NCBI GenBank assembly: GCA_008297795.1
Contig: VBQP01000021.1
Location: forward strand, 1 to 14,513
DNA: 14,513 bases
Source: Thermoplasmata archaeon
GTDB taxonomy: Archaea > Thermoplasmatota > E2 > UBA202 > DSCA01
Reading direction: 5' to 3'
Below the pieces are notes generated by a model. That model did not search any database. It was given only the letters and a program-made list of their open reading frames with translations, and had not been told where the DNA came from. How positions within the stretch are numbered: position 1 is the stretch's first letter; each line of letters starts with the position of its first letter. Shown here in pieces: positions 1-7,484 of this stretch. Made by a program: the position numbers and the translations under genes.

Positions 1-2
1 AC

Positions 3-872
3 GTGAAGGCAGTTGGCACAGATTATGACAATGGCAAAAAAGTAATAATTATGGAAGACAATACCACCACCTACGACAAAAGTACAGGAGAAAAAGTGCC
101 GGAAGGTTGCAGCGTTGAAATTCACGGGGTATATGCCGATACAGGTGAGGAGGCACAGAATTACGGTGATGCGGAAAGGGCTGGCTTTTACACATTTCCA
201 CCTGGCTCGGAAAAGAAAAGTTACCTTATGTGGAATACAGAGATAGGGGCACCATCTGTCGTGGACTTTGTAAGGGAAGAAGACCATGAAGGGATACATA
301 CCTATCTTTATGAAACAGTTGAAACAAGGAAGGTTTTCGATCCCACACCCGCCATAAATCAGAATGTGATTTATACAACCACAACAAAATACTGGGTCGA
401 ACCGAATAGCGGGTTGGTAATAGATATGGAGAAGACATCCGAGAAGAAGGTTGATATAATCAATTTCCTGATAGGAATACCAAGCCCAATATGGGTAAAG
501 GCGTATTCCCTCACACTTTCATTCAGCGATGACATGGTAAAGGAACTTGTGGAAGAAGGAAAGGAAGCTGCAGATTTGATGAAGTTATCGAAAAAAACAA
601 TGCCTGCCATGGAGGTGAACTTATCTGTTGCGAATCTGCTTGACAGTGTGAAGGCAGCGAAGATACAGAAAAAACAGGTGGAGCAGTTATCCAACAGCAA
701 GGTAAAGGCAGTTGATTTGCATTACTGGATGACGGAAGATTCAGTGAAAGCATCAGCAGATGAAGCAAAAACCTCAGGTTTCATGCTGACACTTTTTGAA
801 GCAATAATACCTATACTTCTGGTAATATTTGGAATTGCTCTCATAGCAGTATGGGTGGTGAATAGACCTTGA
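3..872 (+). CDS. DUF3068 / PorA-family membrane protein, 5'-truncated
   Basis: The 289 visible residues match the pattern of the DUF3068 (PorA-like) family known mainly from actinobacteria. There is a tyrosine plus 'DKSTGE' segment near residue 24, then a block reading YTFPPGSEKKSYLMWN near residues 63-78. That block corresponds to the family's 'Y-FPF-TEKK-YP-WD' signature. It is followed by 'EGIHTYLYETVE' and 'YWVEPNSGLVIDMEK'. The C-terminus (about residues 263-286) is one hydrophobic helix ending in a short basic tail. Family members normally begin with an N-terminal membrane helix, which is absent here, so the true start lies upstream of the window and the GTG at base 3 is only the first in-frame initiator-like codon. 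The protein should be a two-helix membrane protein with a large extracytoplasmic domain. A porin role is known only for a few actinobacterial members and should not be assumed. Residues 165-255 are a helical, lysine-rich stretch longer than in bacterial members. The stop at 870-872 is 2 bases from the convergent thrS stop. Confidence 0.75.
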   Translation: MKAVGTDYDNGKKVIIMEDNTTTYDKSTGEKVPEGCSVEIHGVYADTGEEAQNYGDAERAGFYTFPPGSEKKSYLMWNTEIGAPSVVDFVREEDHEGIHTYLYETVETRKVFDPTPAINQNVIYTTTTKYWVEPNSGLVIDMEKTSEKKVDIINFLIGIPSPIWVKAYSLTLSFSDDMVKELVEEGKEAADLMKLSKKTMPAMEVNLSVANLLDSVKAAKIQKKQVEQLSNSKVKAVDLHYWMTEDSVKASADEAKTSGFMLTLFEAIIPILLVIFGIALIAVWVVNRP

Positions 873-874
873 TG

Positions 875-2689
875 CTATCTGAAATTCGGCCTTTTACTCA
901 GAAGAGCGGGAAGGGATAGCGGCTGATATGGAAAACCCTCCATCTTTCTGTTTATCATATCTTCAAGTTCCTCCAGAGACATTTCTTCATTGCATCCAAA
1001 GCGGCACCTTGGCTTGAATATACCTCCTCTCTCCTTCTCTCCATACACAATTATTATGGGTACCCATTCCTTTTCCGCTTCTCTGATTTTTTTGGAAACA
1101 CTTTCATCCCTGTCATCTATGTCAACCCTCGCATTTAATTTTCCAGACAGGGATATGCATTCATCCAGAAATTCATCGCTTACAGGTATAATGCGAACTT
1201 GGGTCGGAGAAAGCCAGAAAGGCAGCATCCCCTTCTCACCCCTCTTCATTTTTCCTGCTTCTTTCTCAAGAAGGGCACATACACAGCGGTCTATTCCCCC
1301 AGATATGGATGCATGTAATAGGAGGGGGTATTTCCTTTCACCATTTTCATCCACGTAAGTTATTCCGAATGACTCCGGATTCTCCACATCTATCTGGACT
1401 GTGGAAAGGGCAAAAGATTTCCCCACAGAATCATTCATATTGAATTCAAATTTTGTTATGAAGTAAAAGTACCTTTCATCCCACATTTCAACAAGAATCG
1501 GCTTTCCAACTTTCTTTGCGATTTCCACGGCGAACTCTCTGTTTTCCTCGAAAAATGATTTTACAAATCTTATTGCCACTTCACCTTCGAGTTCTACGAG
1601 TTTATTCCATTCCATTGATAAAAGAAACTGTCTTTTGAATTCTTCAAGTGCCTGCTGCTTGTCTGCGCACAGAGTATGCATATCGGGCATTGTGAATGCG
1701 CGAAGACGTTTTATACCGGAAAGTTCGCCATGCTGCTCCTTCCTGAAGGATTTTGCAAGTTCAAAAATCCTTATTGGTAAATGTTTATAGGAGATTGTCA
1801 TATCGCTTGCCATCAGATACTGCCCGAAACATGCTGCAAATCTCAAAAACAGTTCCTTTCCTTTATCTCCCTTCACCCTGTATTGCCTTGCCGGAAACTT
1901 TTTCAGGTATTTGCTCAATGCAGGATGCTGGGTATCATACATGAGGGGCGTTTCGACCTCCATTGCACCTGCAGAAAGGCACATCTCCTCCACCTTTCTT
2001 TCGAGAAGTTTTTTCACAAGTTTTCCCTTCGGGTACCATCTCATATTGCCGGGGTCAGAGCCGGGTTCATAATCCACAAGTTCAAGGTCCTTCATCAATT
2101 TTATGTGTGCAGGCTCTTTCTCGGATTTTCTGCTCCCGAACGCTTCATATCTGTAAAATTTTTCCAGTTCTTTATGTTCTGAAAAATCAAATTTGTCTGC
2201 TTCTACGAGTTCTCCTTCGGGGGTGAGTATGAACCAGGATGAAACTATTTTCTTCTCCTCTTCTTCTTCTCTTGTGCCCGTTATCTCCCTCGAGAGTTCA
2301 GCCAGAGGATGGCCCTTACAACTCAGCTTGAATGCCTTGTACCAGCCAAAGGGTGCGCTTTTCACCACGAATTTTTTGCTCAATTCCTGCTTCAGCTTTT
2401 CGAGGACTTCCTTTGCAGCATCGGGACTGGAAAGATTTGAGGATAGATGGGCGTATGGGTAAAGCATTATCTTTTCCACCTTAACGTTTTCTGCAACCTC
2501 TGATATTTCATCTGATGCATTTTTCACTGTTCCATCTATAACTTCTTCATCGTCTTTCTCAACTGCAACAAAAACTGCAAGTGCTTCATCAAGGCGGTCT
2601 TTCCTGGTATCTATTTCTTCTGCCCCCTTTATAGCCTTTTCCTTTGCCTCATATTCTATGTAATCTGTATGGAGTAAGAGAATCTTCAT
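875..2689 (-). CDS. thrS: Threonyl-tRNA synthetase, archaeal type
   Basis: Cytoplasmic enzyme that charges tRNA-Thr with threonine, 604 residues from the chosen start. The N-terminus MKILLLHTDYIEYEAK and the block YPYAHLSSNLSS followed by APFGWYKAFKLSCKGHPLAE are the archaeal D-aminoacyl-deacylase-like editing domain (about residues 1-145), which removes mischarged serine. The class II catalytic core follows. Motif 1 is around AMEVETPLMYD. Motif 2 contains FRKEQHGELSGIKRLRAFTMPDMH. The expected zinc ligands are all visible: Cys in RFAACFGQY, His in PDMHTLC and His in LLHASISGGIDR. The C-terminal anticodon-binding domain starts near PFWLSPTQVRIIPVS. Length is normal for archaea. I chose ATG at 2689, not the in-frame GTG at 2704, because homologs begin at this methionine and because a TATA box lies about 25 bases upstream. 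That spacing implies a leaderless message starting at the ATG. The upstream gene ends only 34 bases away, so read-through is also possible. Confidence 0.96.
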   Translation of the reverse strand: MKILLLHTDYIEYEAKEKAIKGAEEIDTRKDRLDEALAVFVAVEKDDEEVIDGTVKNASDEISEVAENVKVEKIMLYPYAHLSSNLSSPDAAKEVLEKLKQELSKKFVVKSAPFGWYKAFKLSCKGHPLAELSREITGTREEEEEKKIVSSWFILTPEGELVEADKFDFSEHKELEKFYRYEAFGSRKSEKEPAHIKLMKDLELVDYEPGSDPGNMRWYPKGKLVKKLLERKVEEMCLSAGAMEVETPLMYDTQHPALSKYLKKFPARQYRVKGDKGKELFLRFAACFGQYLMASDMTISYKHLPIRIFELAKSFRKEQHGELSGIKRLRAFTMPDMHTLCADKQQALEEFKRQFLLSMEWNKLVELEGEVAIRFVKSFFEENREFAVEIAKKVGKPILVEMWDERYFYFITKFEFNMNDSVGKSFALSTVQIDVENPESFGITYVDENGERKYPLLLHASISGGIDRCVCALLEKEAGKMKRGEKGMLPFWLSPTQVRIIPVSDEFLDECISLSGKLNARVDIDDRDESVSKKIREAEKEWVPIIIVYGEKERGGIFKPRCRFGCNEEMSLEELEDMINRKMEGFPYQPLSLPALLSKRPNFR

Positions 2690-2710
2690 AAAGGAGTAAA
2701 GCACAGAGAG

Positions 2711-2718
2711 ATATAAAA
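2711..2718 (-). promoter_or_regulatory. TATA box of thrS
   Basis: On the minus strand this reads TTTTATAT and is centred about 25 bases upstream of the thrS ATG at 2689. Archaeal transcription normally starts 24-27 bases downstream of the TATA centre, so the message would begin at or next to the ATG. The in-frame GTG at 2704 would then be upstream of the transcript. The box lies in the 34-base gap between the stop of the upstream gene and thrS. Confidence 0.5.
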
Positions 2719-2723
2719 TTGTT

Positions 2724-4082
2724 TCATTTGTTGCTGACCCTTATTTTTGATAAAACATAAATTCCCGTTAGGACAGCCAAGGTCAGGGTGCCAGCAAACA
2801 CCAGCAATATACGAAGTTCTAATGGGAAGATGTAATTTTCAAAATCTATTACTTGAATCAGAGTGGCAATAACAGCACTAAATGTTAAAATTGTAAATAT
2901 GAATATAATCTCGTTCAGAATATCACTTTTTTTGGATATCGATTCAGAGTACATGTTACGGGTGATATCTGCTATGATGGAAGACTTTTTTTGAATATCT
3001 CCTTTTATCGTTTCATAATTCCAATGCCTGTAAGATGCCGATAGTATGTTGTTTGTCTCTTTATCCATTGCAATAAACTCTGTGCTGGAATCGGACAGCA
3101 GTAGATTTACATAGTGGGTATATTCCCTCATAAATGCTATATTCTTTTCTATATCTTTTATGGAGTTGGGGAAGAGGTTATTTTTATTACCCATCCACTC
3201 TCTTAACTTCACGTTTGTTGAGAATAGAGACTGGACATATGAACCTGCTATATCCATTAGTTTGGCAATCGTCTCTATCTTGCTTTTATCAAAAAAATCA
3301 TCAAGAACAAATAAAATTGCACCATCATATCCTATCACAAGATGCCCGTTTTCAGTCATAGAGAAAAGATTTTCCCTTTCTTCTTCTTTCAGGCCGTGCA
3401 GTATCTGGTAGTCTGAAAGAAATCTGGTGATGTCTTCTTTTCCTTTAATACTTGGATCTCTAATTATATATAAATCGTCCCAGTCTACCACTTTATGTAT
3501 TTCATCTGCATCTATGTCTGCCATCTGTGCGGCTAAAGCCATTTTTAGACTTATTATTATTTTATTTATTGCCTGACTTAACTTGCTTCCAAAATCTTTC
3601 CTTTCAGTTTTCTTTTCGAAATAATCACCTATGCTGCAATCAAAATTTTCGAGAAGTCTGTAGTCAAAATTGTCAGGGACTTTTAGAGTCCAGTCTCCCC
3701 TTAATATGCCGATTCCATTTCTATAAAAAAAGAATTCGTATCTGGTCTTGTCAACCTCGATATTTATTTCTTTCTCCACGTTCTTCATCTTTCCAATTTC
3801 TTCAATTAAATAGTCAGAATTGTCATTTTTTAAAATAGATAGGGGATTTCCATCCAATTCTTCTGTTATATCCCATTTTAACAAAAACCTGTTAAACTTT
3901 ACCCATTCGTCATGTATGTATAATCCTGATTCAAAAAGATCCAGCAGTTCAAAATCCCTGGAATTTTCCCAGTATTTTTTCACATCTTTAACAAATCTAT
4001 CAAAATCCAGTTTGTAGAAATCTACGATTTTGTCAGGGAATAGGTCTATTTTCCAAGACAGTATAATCCTTATAAATTTCAT
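2724..4082 (-). CDS. Uncharacterised protein with two C-terminal membrane helices
   Basis: I do not recognise this 452-residue protein. Its first roughly 380 residues look soluble and charged, with several long helical stretches. Near the C-terminus are two hydrophobic segments, EIIFIFTILTFSAVIATLIQV and ELRILLVFAGTLTLAVLTGIYVL, separated by a short loop (DFENYIFP), and then a basic tail. A helix-rich stretch of about 120 residues precedes the membrane pair. This layout resembles CorA-type transporters and Rmd1/DUF155-type proteins, but there is no GMN signature, so the resemblance is architectural only. I place the start at ATG 4082, not GTG 4097, because AGGTG at 4088-4092 sits five bases upstream as a good Shine-Dalgarno sequence. 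The gene is visibly more AT-rich than its neighbours: 14 G/C in the 60 bases 3541-3600 and 19 in 3121-3180, against 25 and 32 in two thrS stretches. That fits recent acquisition or weak constraint. Confidence 0.85.
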   Translation of the reverse strand: MKFIRIILSWKIDLFPDKIVDFYKLDFDRFVKDVKKYWENSRDFELLDLFESGLYIHDEWVKFNRFLLKWDITEELDGNPLSILKNDNSDYLIEEIGKMKNVEKEINIEVDKTRYEFFFYRNGIGILRGDWTLKVPDNFDYRLLENFDCSIGDYFEKKTERKDFGSKLSQAINKIIISLKMALAAQMADIDADEIHKVVDWDDLYIIRDPSIKGKEDITRFLSDYQILHGLKEEERENLFSMTENGHLVIGYDGAILFVLDDFFDKSKIETIAKLMDIAGSYVQSLFSTNVKLREWMGNKNNLFPNSIKDIEKNIAFMREYTHYVNLLLSDSSTEFIAMDKETNNILSASYRHWNYETIKGDIQKKSSIIADITRNMYSESISKKSDILNEIIFIFTILTFSAVIATLIQVIDFENYIFPLELRILLVFAGTLTLAVLTGIYVLSKIRVSNK

Positions 4083-4157
4083 TTCCACACCTGGCACTTT
4101 TTACCAATTCTCACTAAACTGCTTTGATATTATTTGTTTCTTAATTAAAAATTTTGC

Positions 4158-5297
4158 CTATATACCCATCAGAATTCTCAGCATGTCTCTAAGACCGGGG
4201 GCAAGCCCCAGCACAAGTATGAAGAACTTTATAAGCCCCTTCAGTATGGGTTTTTCTCCCAGTTCGTCTTTCAGATAAAAGTCCATTGCATAAATCACGC
4301 CTGCTATTATCACAAGTTTTGCGACCGGATATGCCAGTCCGTAAAAATGTCCCATAAGAAATAAAGGTATTGGGTGCTTCTCACCGTAGTTTATATCCAT
4401 GCCGAGAGGATTCACAACTGCAAAATAACTTGTCCATCCATCCAGCATGTGGGCAAATATCAGAGATAGATTTATGCCTGAGGAGAATATTGTGCTTCCT
4501 GCCCTTTTTGCAAAAACGAAAATAAGGATTGTCACAGCAGAAGATATGGCAAGCACCAGCGGCAATATAATGGCATTAACATGGTTGGAAGTGCCCCATC
4601 TGTCGCCGTACACCCATATGCCTATGAGATACAGTGAAGGAAGCAGAAAAAGCAGCCCAAGAGAAAACATCGTCGCCGTAATGTTTTTTTTCAGGTAGAG
4701 AAACACAGAAAGGGAGGCAGCGGAAAAGAATATCATGAGTAGAGGATTCACAGGATGGCTGCATTTATCTGAAAAAATGAAATACATTATGAGATATGCT
4801 GCATCTATTGCCATAATCAGGAAGGCAAACAGCCTGACTTTTTTCTCACTCCTTTCGATATATATTCCTGCGAGCATGGATAAGAAAAAGTACAGTCCGA
4901 CCTGAATGTATATTATGGGAGATATAAAGAAATATGATAGTGGCTTTTCGAAAAGCCCGCTGTCTTCAAGAACCCTCAGGGTTGAGCCAAGAATTATGAA
5001 AGGGAGGGACGCCGCAAAAAAAGGCATATCTATTTTTATGTCAAAAAATTCAAAAAATTTATATAGCATGTAAACAGCCAGCAGGAGGAGGGCGCCATAG
5101 ATAAATTCAGATACAAGAGTATACCCCTCCGCCGCCCCCACCCCATGGTAACTTACAGAATGGCCTGCTGCGTCTGCGACTATCGGCCCCCACAGGTACT
5201 TCCATATGAAATGGTCATAGAATATTGTCGGTGCAATCAGTAAACCTGCTGCGAAAATGATACAGGCTGCAATTAGGATAATAAGCCATGGGCGCAT
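4158..5297 (-). CDS. DUF63 family multi-pass membrane protein
   Basis: A 379-residue integral membrane protein with about ten hydrophobic segments spread over its whole length. It matches the archaeal DUF63 family, whose function is unknown. Recognisable pieces are the N-terminal PTIFYDHFIWKYLWGPIVADA region, LGSTLRVLEDSGLFEKPLSYFFISPIIY near residues 103-131, and HMLDGWTSYFAVV near residue 283. Conserved polar residues inside helices (the R and E of LRVLEDSG, and H, D and W of HMLDGW) suggest a binding site or channel rather than a simple anchor. The length is a little above what I recall for the family. The start is ATG 5297, preceded at 25 bases by a TATA-like sequence, giving a leaderless transcript. 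It is transcribed divergently from the ATPase/receiver operon. The next gene downstream on the same strand begins about 75 bases after its stop. Confidence 0.85.
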   Translation of the reverse strand: MRPWLIILIAACIIFAAGLLIAPTIFYDHFIWKYLWGPIVADAAGHSVSYHGVGAAEGYTLVSEFIYGALLLLAVYMLYKFFEFFDIKIDMPFFAASLPFIILGSTLRVLEDSGLFEKPLSYFFISPIIYIQVGLYFFLSMLAGIYIERSEKKVRLFAFLIMAIDAAYLIMYFIFSDKCSHPVNPLLMIFFSAASLSVFLYLKKNITATMFSLGLLFLLPSLYLIGIWVYGDRWGTSNHVNAIILPLVLAISSAVTILIFVFAKRAGSTIFSSGINLSLIFAHMLDGWTSYFAVVNPLGMDINYGEKHPIPLFLMGHFYGLAYPVAKLVIIAGVIYAMDFYLKDELGEKPILKGLIKFFILVLGLAPGLRDMLRILMGI

Positions 5298-5317
5298 CCA
5301 TTGAAAAATGGAAACGA

Positions 5318-5327
5318 TATAATAAAT
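5318..5327 (-). promoter_or_regulatory. TATA box of the DUF63 gene
   Basis: On the minus strand this reads ATTTATTATA, centred about 25 bases from ATG 5297, so transcription would begin at the start codon. It lies about 36 bases from the divergent TATA box of the ATPase operon, and the two promoters could share regulation. Confidence 0.45.
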
Positions 5328-5363
5328 TAATGGTGGTGCAATTGCCCTGAAAAATAGTGAAAG

Positions 5364-5373
5364 AAATATAAAG
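5364..5373 (+). promoter_or_regulatory. TATA box of the ATPase/response-regulator operon
   Basis: AAATATAAAG, preceded by a purine-rich GTGAAAG stretch that fits a TFB-recognition element. Its centre is about 27 bases upstream of ATG 5396, so the message is probably leaderless or nearly so. An AGGAG at 5375-5379 is too far from the ATG (16 bases) to serve as its ribosome-binding site. Confidence 0.5.
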
Positions 5374-5395
5374 TAGGAGTTATTTACAATAGAAG

Positions 5396-6055
5396 ATGTT
5401 AAGTGAGGAGATATTCCTCAATCCAAATGAGCCAAATCCTGGATTTATGGTTCACAAGGATGAGGCGCGAAAAGTGATTCTTAAGGCAATAGCAGGAAAA
5501 AGTGAATGTTTCTGGATTCTTGGAAAGACAGGAATAGGAAAAACCACATTTCTCCTCTGGCTTAACGAGTTTGCTCCTGTTTACAGGGTGGTGCCCATAA
5601 TGATTCATGGCGGGGAAAATCTGACCCTCGATGAAGTCAAAACAAAAGTGGAGCAGGCAATAAGGCCTTCGTTTTTCTCCAGAGTGTTTTTGCGAAAAAA
5701 GGTCATAGAGCGCCCCGTACTTCTCCTCATAGACGAGGTGGAGTATATAAAAGATGAGAGGGTTTTTCAATATCTGATAAGCAAACTCGATGATGACGAA
5801 CTCCAGATGTCGGTTGTACTTGCCTCTGTTGAGGTAGTTGACGAAATCGTAAAAAATTATTTAAGAGGAAGAGATATAGAGAAGATATATCTTGAGATGC
5901 CACCAGTTGAAGCATTAATGGAAATGGTAAGAAAAAGAATCGAGGCTGCTGGAGGGGAAGGATTCAAACCTTTCGGTAAGCAGATGGTGAGAGATGTAAT
6001 AGAGTCATCTACGACAATAAGAGAAATACTCGTAAAACTTGAAGAAGCGTTATAG
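5396..6055 (+). CDS. Small AAA+/Orc1-Cdc6-like or ExeA-like ATPase
   Basis: A 219-residue P-loop ATPase. Walker A is GKTGIGKTT at residues 43-51. Walker B is VLLLIDEVE at 108-116, with D113 and E114 positioned for magnesium binding and hydrolysis. A strand at 139-146 (SVVLASVE) is in the sensor-1 position. The C-terminal helical lid contains PPVEALMEMVRKRIEAAGG and ends with TTIREILVKLEEAL, where R209 is a plausible sensor-2 arginine. This is the general Orc1/Cdc6-ExeA-STAND style of AAA+ fold. The protein stops after the lid and lacks the C-terminal winged helix that true Orc1/Cdc6 initiators use to bind origins, so a replication-initiator role is unlikely. The start ATG fits the TATA spacing. 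Ten bases after its stop begins a receiver-domain protein with its own strong Shine-Dalgarno, so the two are almost certainly co-transcribed and probably act together. The partner or substrate is unknown. Confidence 0.85.
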   Translation: MLSEEIFLNPNEPNPGFMVHKDEARKVILKAIAGKSECFWILGKTGIGKTTFLLWLNEFAPVYRVVPIMIHGGENLTLDEVKTKVEQAIRPSFFSRVFLRKKVIERPVLLLIDEVEYIKDERVFQYLISKLDDDELQMSVVLASVEVVDEIVKNYLRGRDIEKIYLEMPPVEALMEMVRKRIEAAGGEGFKPFGKQMVRDVIESSTTIREILVKLEEAL

Positions 6056-6060
6056 GGTGA
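6056..6060 (+). promoter_or_regulatory. Shine-Dalgarno site deciding the response-regulator start
   Basis: GGTGA, complementary to the 3' end of archaeal 16S rRNA, lies directly after the ATPase stop codon and five bases before ATG 6066. It supports this start over ATG 6039 and indicates translation within a polycistronic message. Confidence 0.7.
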
Positions 6061-6065
6061 AGGCA

Positions 6066-6695
6066 ATGGGTAGAAAAATAATGGTTGTTGACGATGAGTG
6101 TGAGGTTGCCGATATAGTGAAGAAAATGCTTGAATCAGAGGGTTTCGAGGTAATAACCGCAAACAGCGGAGATGAGGCCATACAAAAACTTGAGAAAGAG
6201 AAGCCGGATCTCATATTGCTTGACATAATGATGCCCGGAATGGATGGCTGGGCAACTCTAAAGAAAATAAAGAGCGATGAGAGATTCAAGGAAATACCTG
6301 TTTCGATGTTAACCGCGCTTCCGCTCACGCCAGATGATACAAAGGACAAGCCAATAAACAGCATAGAGAACTACATTGTAAAGCCCTTCTCAAAGAAGGT
6401 TTTGCTCAGCAAGGTAAACGACATACTTGACAGAGAGAAGGAAATCAACGAAATGTATGAAAAAATAAAGAGGGAGGTGGGGGAGGAGGAGGCTGAGGAA
6501 TACAAAAAATTATCTCTTGCAGTGAACAGGCAGAGGAGGTTGATATCTGTAATTGTAGATTCTACAGTTACTGAATTGAGAGAGTCAATAAAAAATCTGA
6601 TACTGAGCCAGAAGAGAATGATAGAGGTGATGAACAGAAAAATAGAAGAAATAGAGAGGATGGCGGAAGAAGCGTCGAAATCAAAGAAAGAGTGA
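6066..6695 (+). CDS. Response regulator: receiver domain plus coiled-coil tail
   Basis: A 209-residue cytoplasmic signalling protein. Residues 1-120 form a CheY-like receiver with all key positions: acidic pair D9/D10 in KIMVVDDE, phospho-acceptor D53 in LILLDIMMPGMDG, T83 in VSMLTAL and K106 in YIVKPFS. Residues 120-209 are charged and helical, very probably coiled coil (EINEMYEKIKREVGEEEAEEYKK and RKIEEIERMAEEA segments). There is no DNA-binding or enzymatic output domain, so the output is presumably protein interaction or oligomerisation. I place the start at ATG 6066, not the in-frame ATG at 6039, because GGTGA at 6056-6060 lies five bases upstream and because MGRKIMVVDD is the usual receiver N-terminus. 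The upstream start would also overlap the ATPase gene. No histidine kinase is in the window. The 3' end overlaps the convergent prepilin peptidase gene by 15 bases. Confidence 0.93.
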   Translation: MGRKIMVVDDECEVADIVKKMLESEGFEVITANSGDEAIQKLEKEKPDLILLDIMMPGMDGWATLKKIKSDERFKEIPVSMLTALPLTPDDTKDKPINSIENYIVKPFSKKVLLSKVNDILDREKEINEMYEKIKREVGEEEAEEYKKLSLAVNRQRRLISVIVDSTVTELRESIKNLILSQKRMIEVMNRKIEEIERMAEEASKSKKE

Positions 6696-7361
6696 AATTA
6701 TTTTGTAAAGAATATCCCCCAGCGTAAATGACATGAAATATCCAATTGTGAGCGGTATAAGAAAAGGCACTTTCGGCGTTACCCATATTATCTTGTCCCC
6801 GAAAGATTCAATGTCCGCATTCTTCTGTGGCATTATCGTTTTCTTTATTTTTCCGTCCTCAATTTTCTCCATGGGCCATACAAACTTTTTTCCGATATCA
6901 GATGCCCTCATTTTGTAACCTAAAAAGCAGAATGGAAATTCCATACTGCCATTCCTGATATTCCATGCCAAAAATGCAATAGGTATGACCAGAAATATCA
7001 GAAGAGAATTTATGAACACTATAAGGGGAAATGGAAATTCCACAGGTGCCACCCATAGCGGAAGGCTGCCCATGTGAGGAAAAAGGGGAGCAAGGAGAGA
7101 CAGGGAGAGGAGGGCCTTTGCATCTGCGCCTCCCATCCCTAGAAGAAGGAGGGTGAAGGATATTGGAATGATTATGACAAATGAAAAAACCACCTTTAGC
7201 AGGGAGTAGTCGGAAAATGGCATAAGCAGCAGTCCTGCAACAGCCAGTATCAGCCATAACTCATCTCTTGCAATCCTCAATTTAAAATCAGTGTATGAGG
7301 CATAAATGAGAACTGACATGCCTATTGCGAATCTGATCACATCGACCATCATGTGTGACAT
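6681..7361 (-). CDS. A24 family prepilin / prearchaellin peptidase
   Basis: A 226-residue membrane aspartyl protease of the FlaK/PibD type, which cleaves class III signal peptides of archaeal pilins and archaellins at the cytoplasmic face of the membrane. The catalytic aspartates are visible: D25 in YTDFKLRIARDELW after the first helix, and D80 in the GMGGADAKAL motif (G77, G78, A79, D80). About five or six hydrophobic segments surround these. A soluble segment rich in K and E (about residues 150-200) precedes a final membrane helix. No pilin or archaellin gene is in the window. The start ATG 7361 fits a TATA box 25 bases upstream. In-frame ATGs at 7352 and 7349 are alternatives that would shorten the protein by three or four residues. 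The stop lies inside the convergent response-regulator gene, a 15-base tail overlap. Confidence 0.88.
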   Translation of the reverse strand: MSHMMVDVIRFAIGMSVLIYASYTDFKLRIARDELWLILAVAGLLLMPFSDYSLLKVVFSFVIIIPISFTLLLLGMGGADAKALLSLSLLAPLFPHMGSLPLWVAPVEFPFPLIVFINSLLIFLVIPIAFLAWNIRNGSMEFPFCFLGYKMRASDIGKKFVWPMEKIEDGKIKKTIMPQKNADIESFGDKIIWVTPKVPFLIPLTIGYFMSFTLGDILYKIISLFL

Positions 7362-7380
7362 GCAGTATTAATCCTATGAC

Positions 7381-7390
7381 AGTTATAATC
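7381..7390 (-). promoter_or_regulatory. TATA box of the prepilin peptidase gene
   Basis: On the minus strand GATTATAACT, centred about 25 bases upstream of ATG 7361, which predicts a leaderless message. There is no Shine-Dalgarno before the ATG. The upstream gene ends 123 bases before this gene, so independent transcription is sensible. Confidence 0.4.
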
Positions 7391-7484
7391 GTGTCGATAT
7401 TTTTTAACATTATTCTCTAAAGATGGCATTTTCAGGAATGACTGCCAAAAATGAAAATATAAGGAAGAGGGCAGGCAGTATTGC

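Noticed and set aside
2690..2704. Five-codon N-terminal extension of thrS from GTG 2704
   Set aside because: Archaeal homologs begin at the MKILL methionine, and the TATA box would place the transcript start downstream of this GTG.
5396..6055. Orc1/Cdc6 replication initiator and nearby origin
   Set aside because: The protein ends after the AAA+ lid with no winged-helix domain, and I saw no repeated origin-recognition boxes in the 98-base divergent region before it.
6039..6065. Upstream start of the response regulator at ATG 6039
   Set aside because: It lies inside the ATPase gene, lacks a good ribosome-binding site, and adds nine basic residues before the standard receiver N-terminus. ATG 6066 has GGTGA at ideal spacing.
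7362..7484. Terminator or small gene in the gap after the PKD gene
   Set aside because: There is a T-rich stretch on the minus strand around 7449-7460, but no hairpin or coding signal that I can separate from ordinary AT-rich spacer. Only the prepilin peptidase TATA box is supported.
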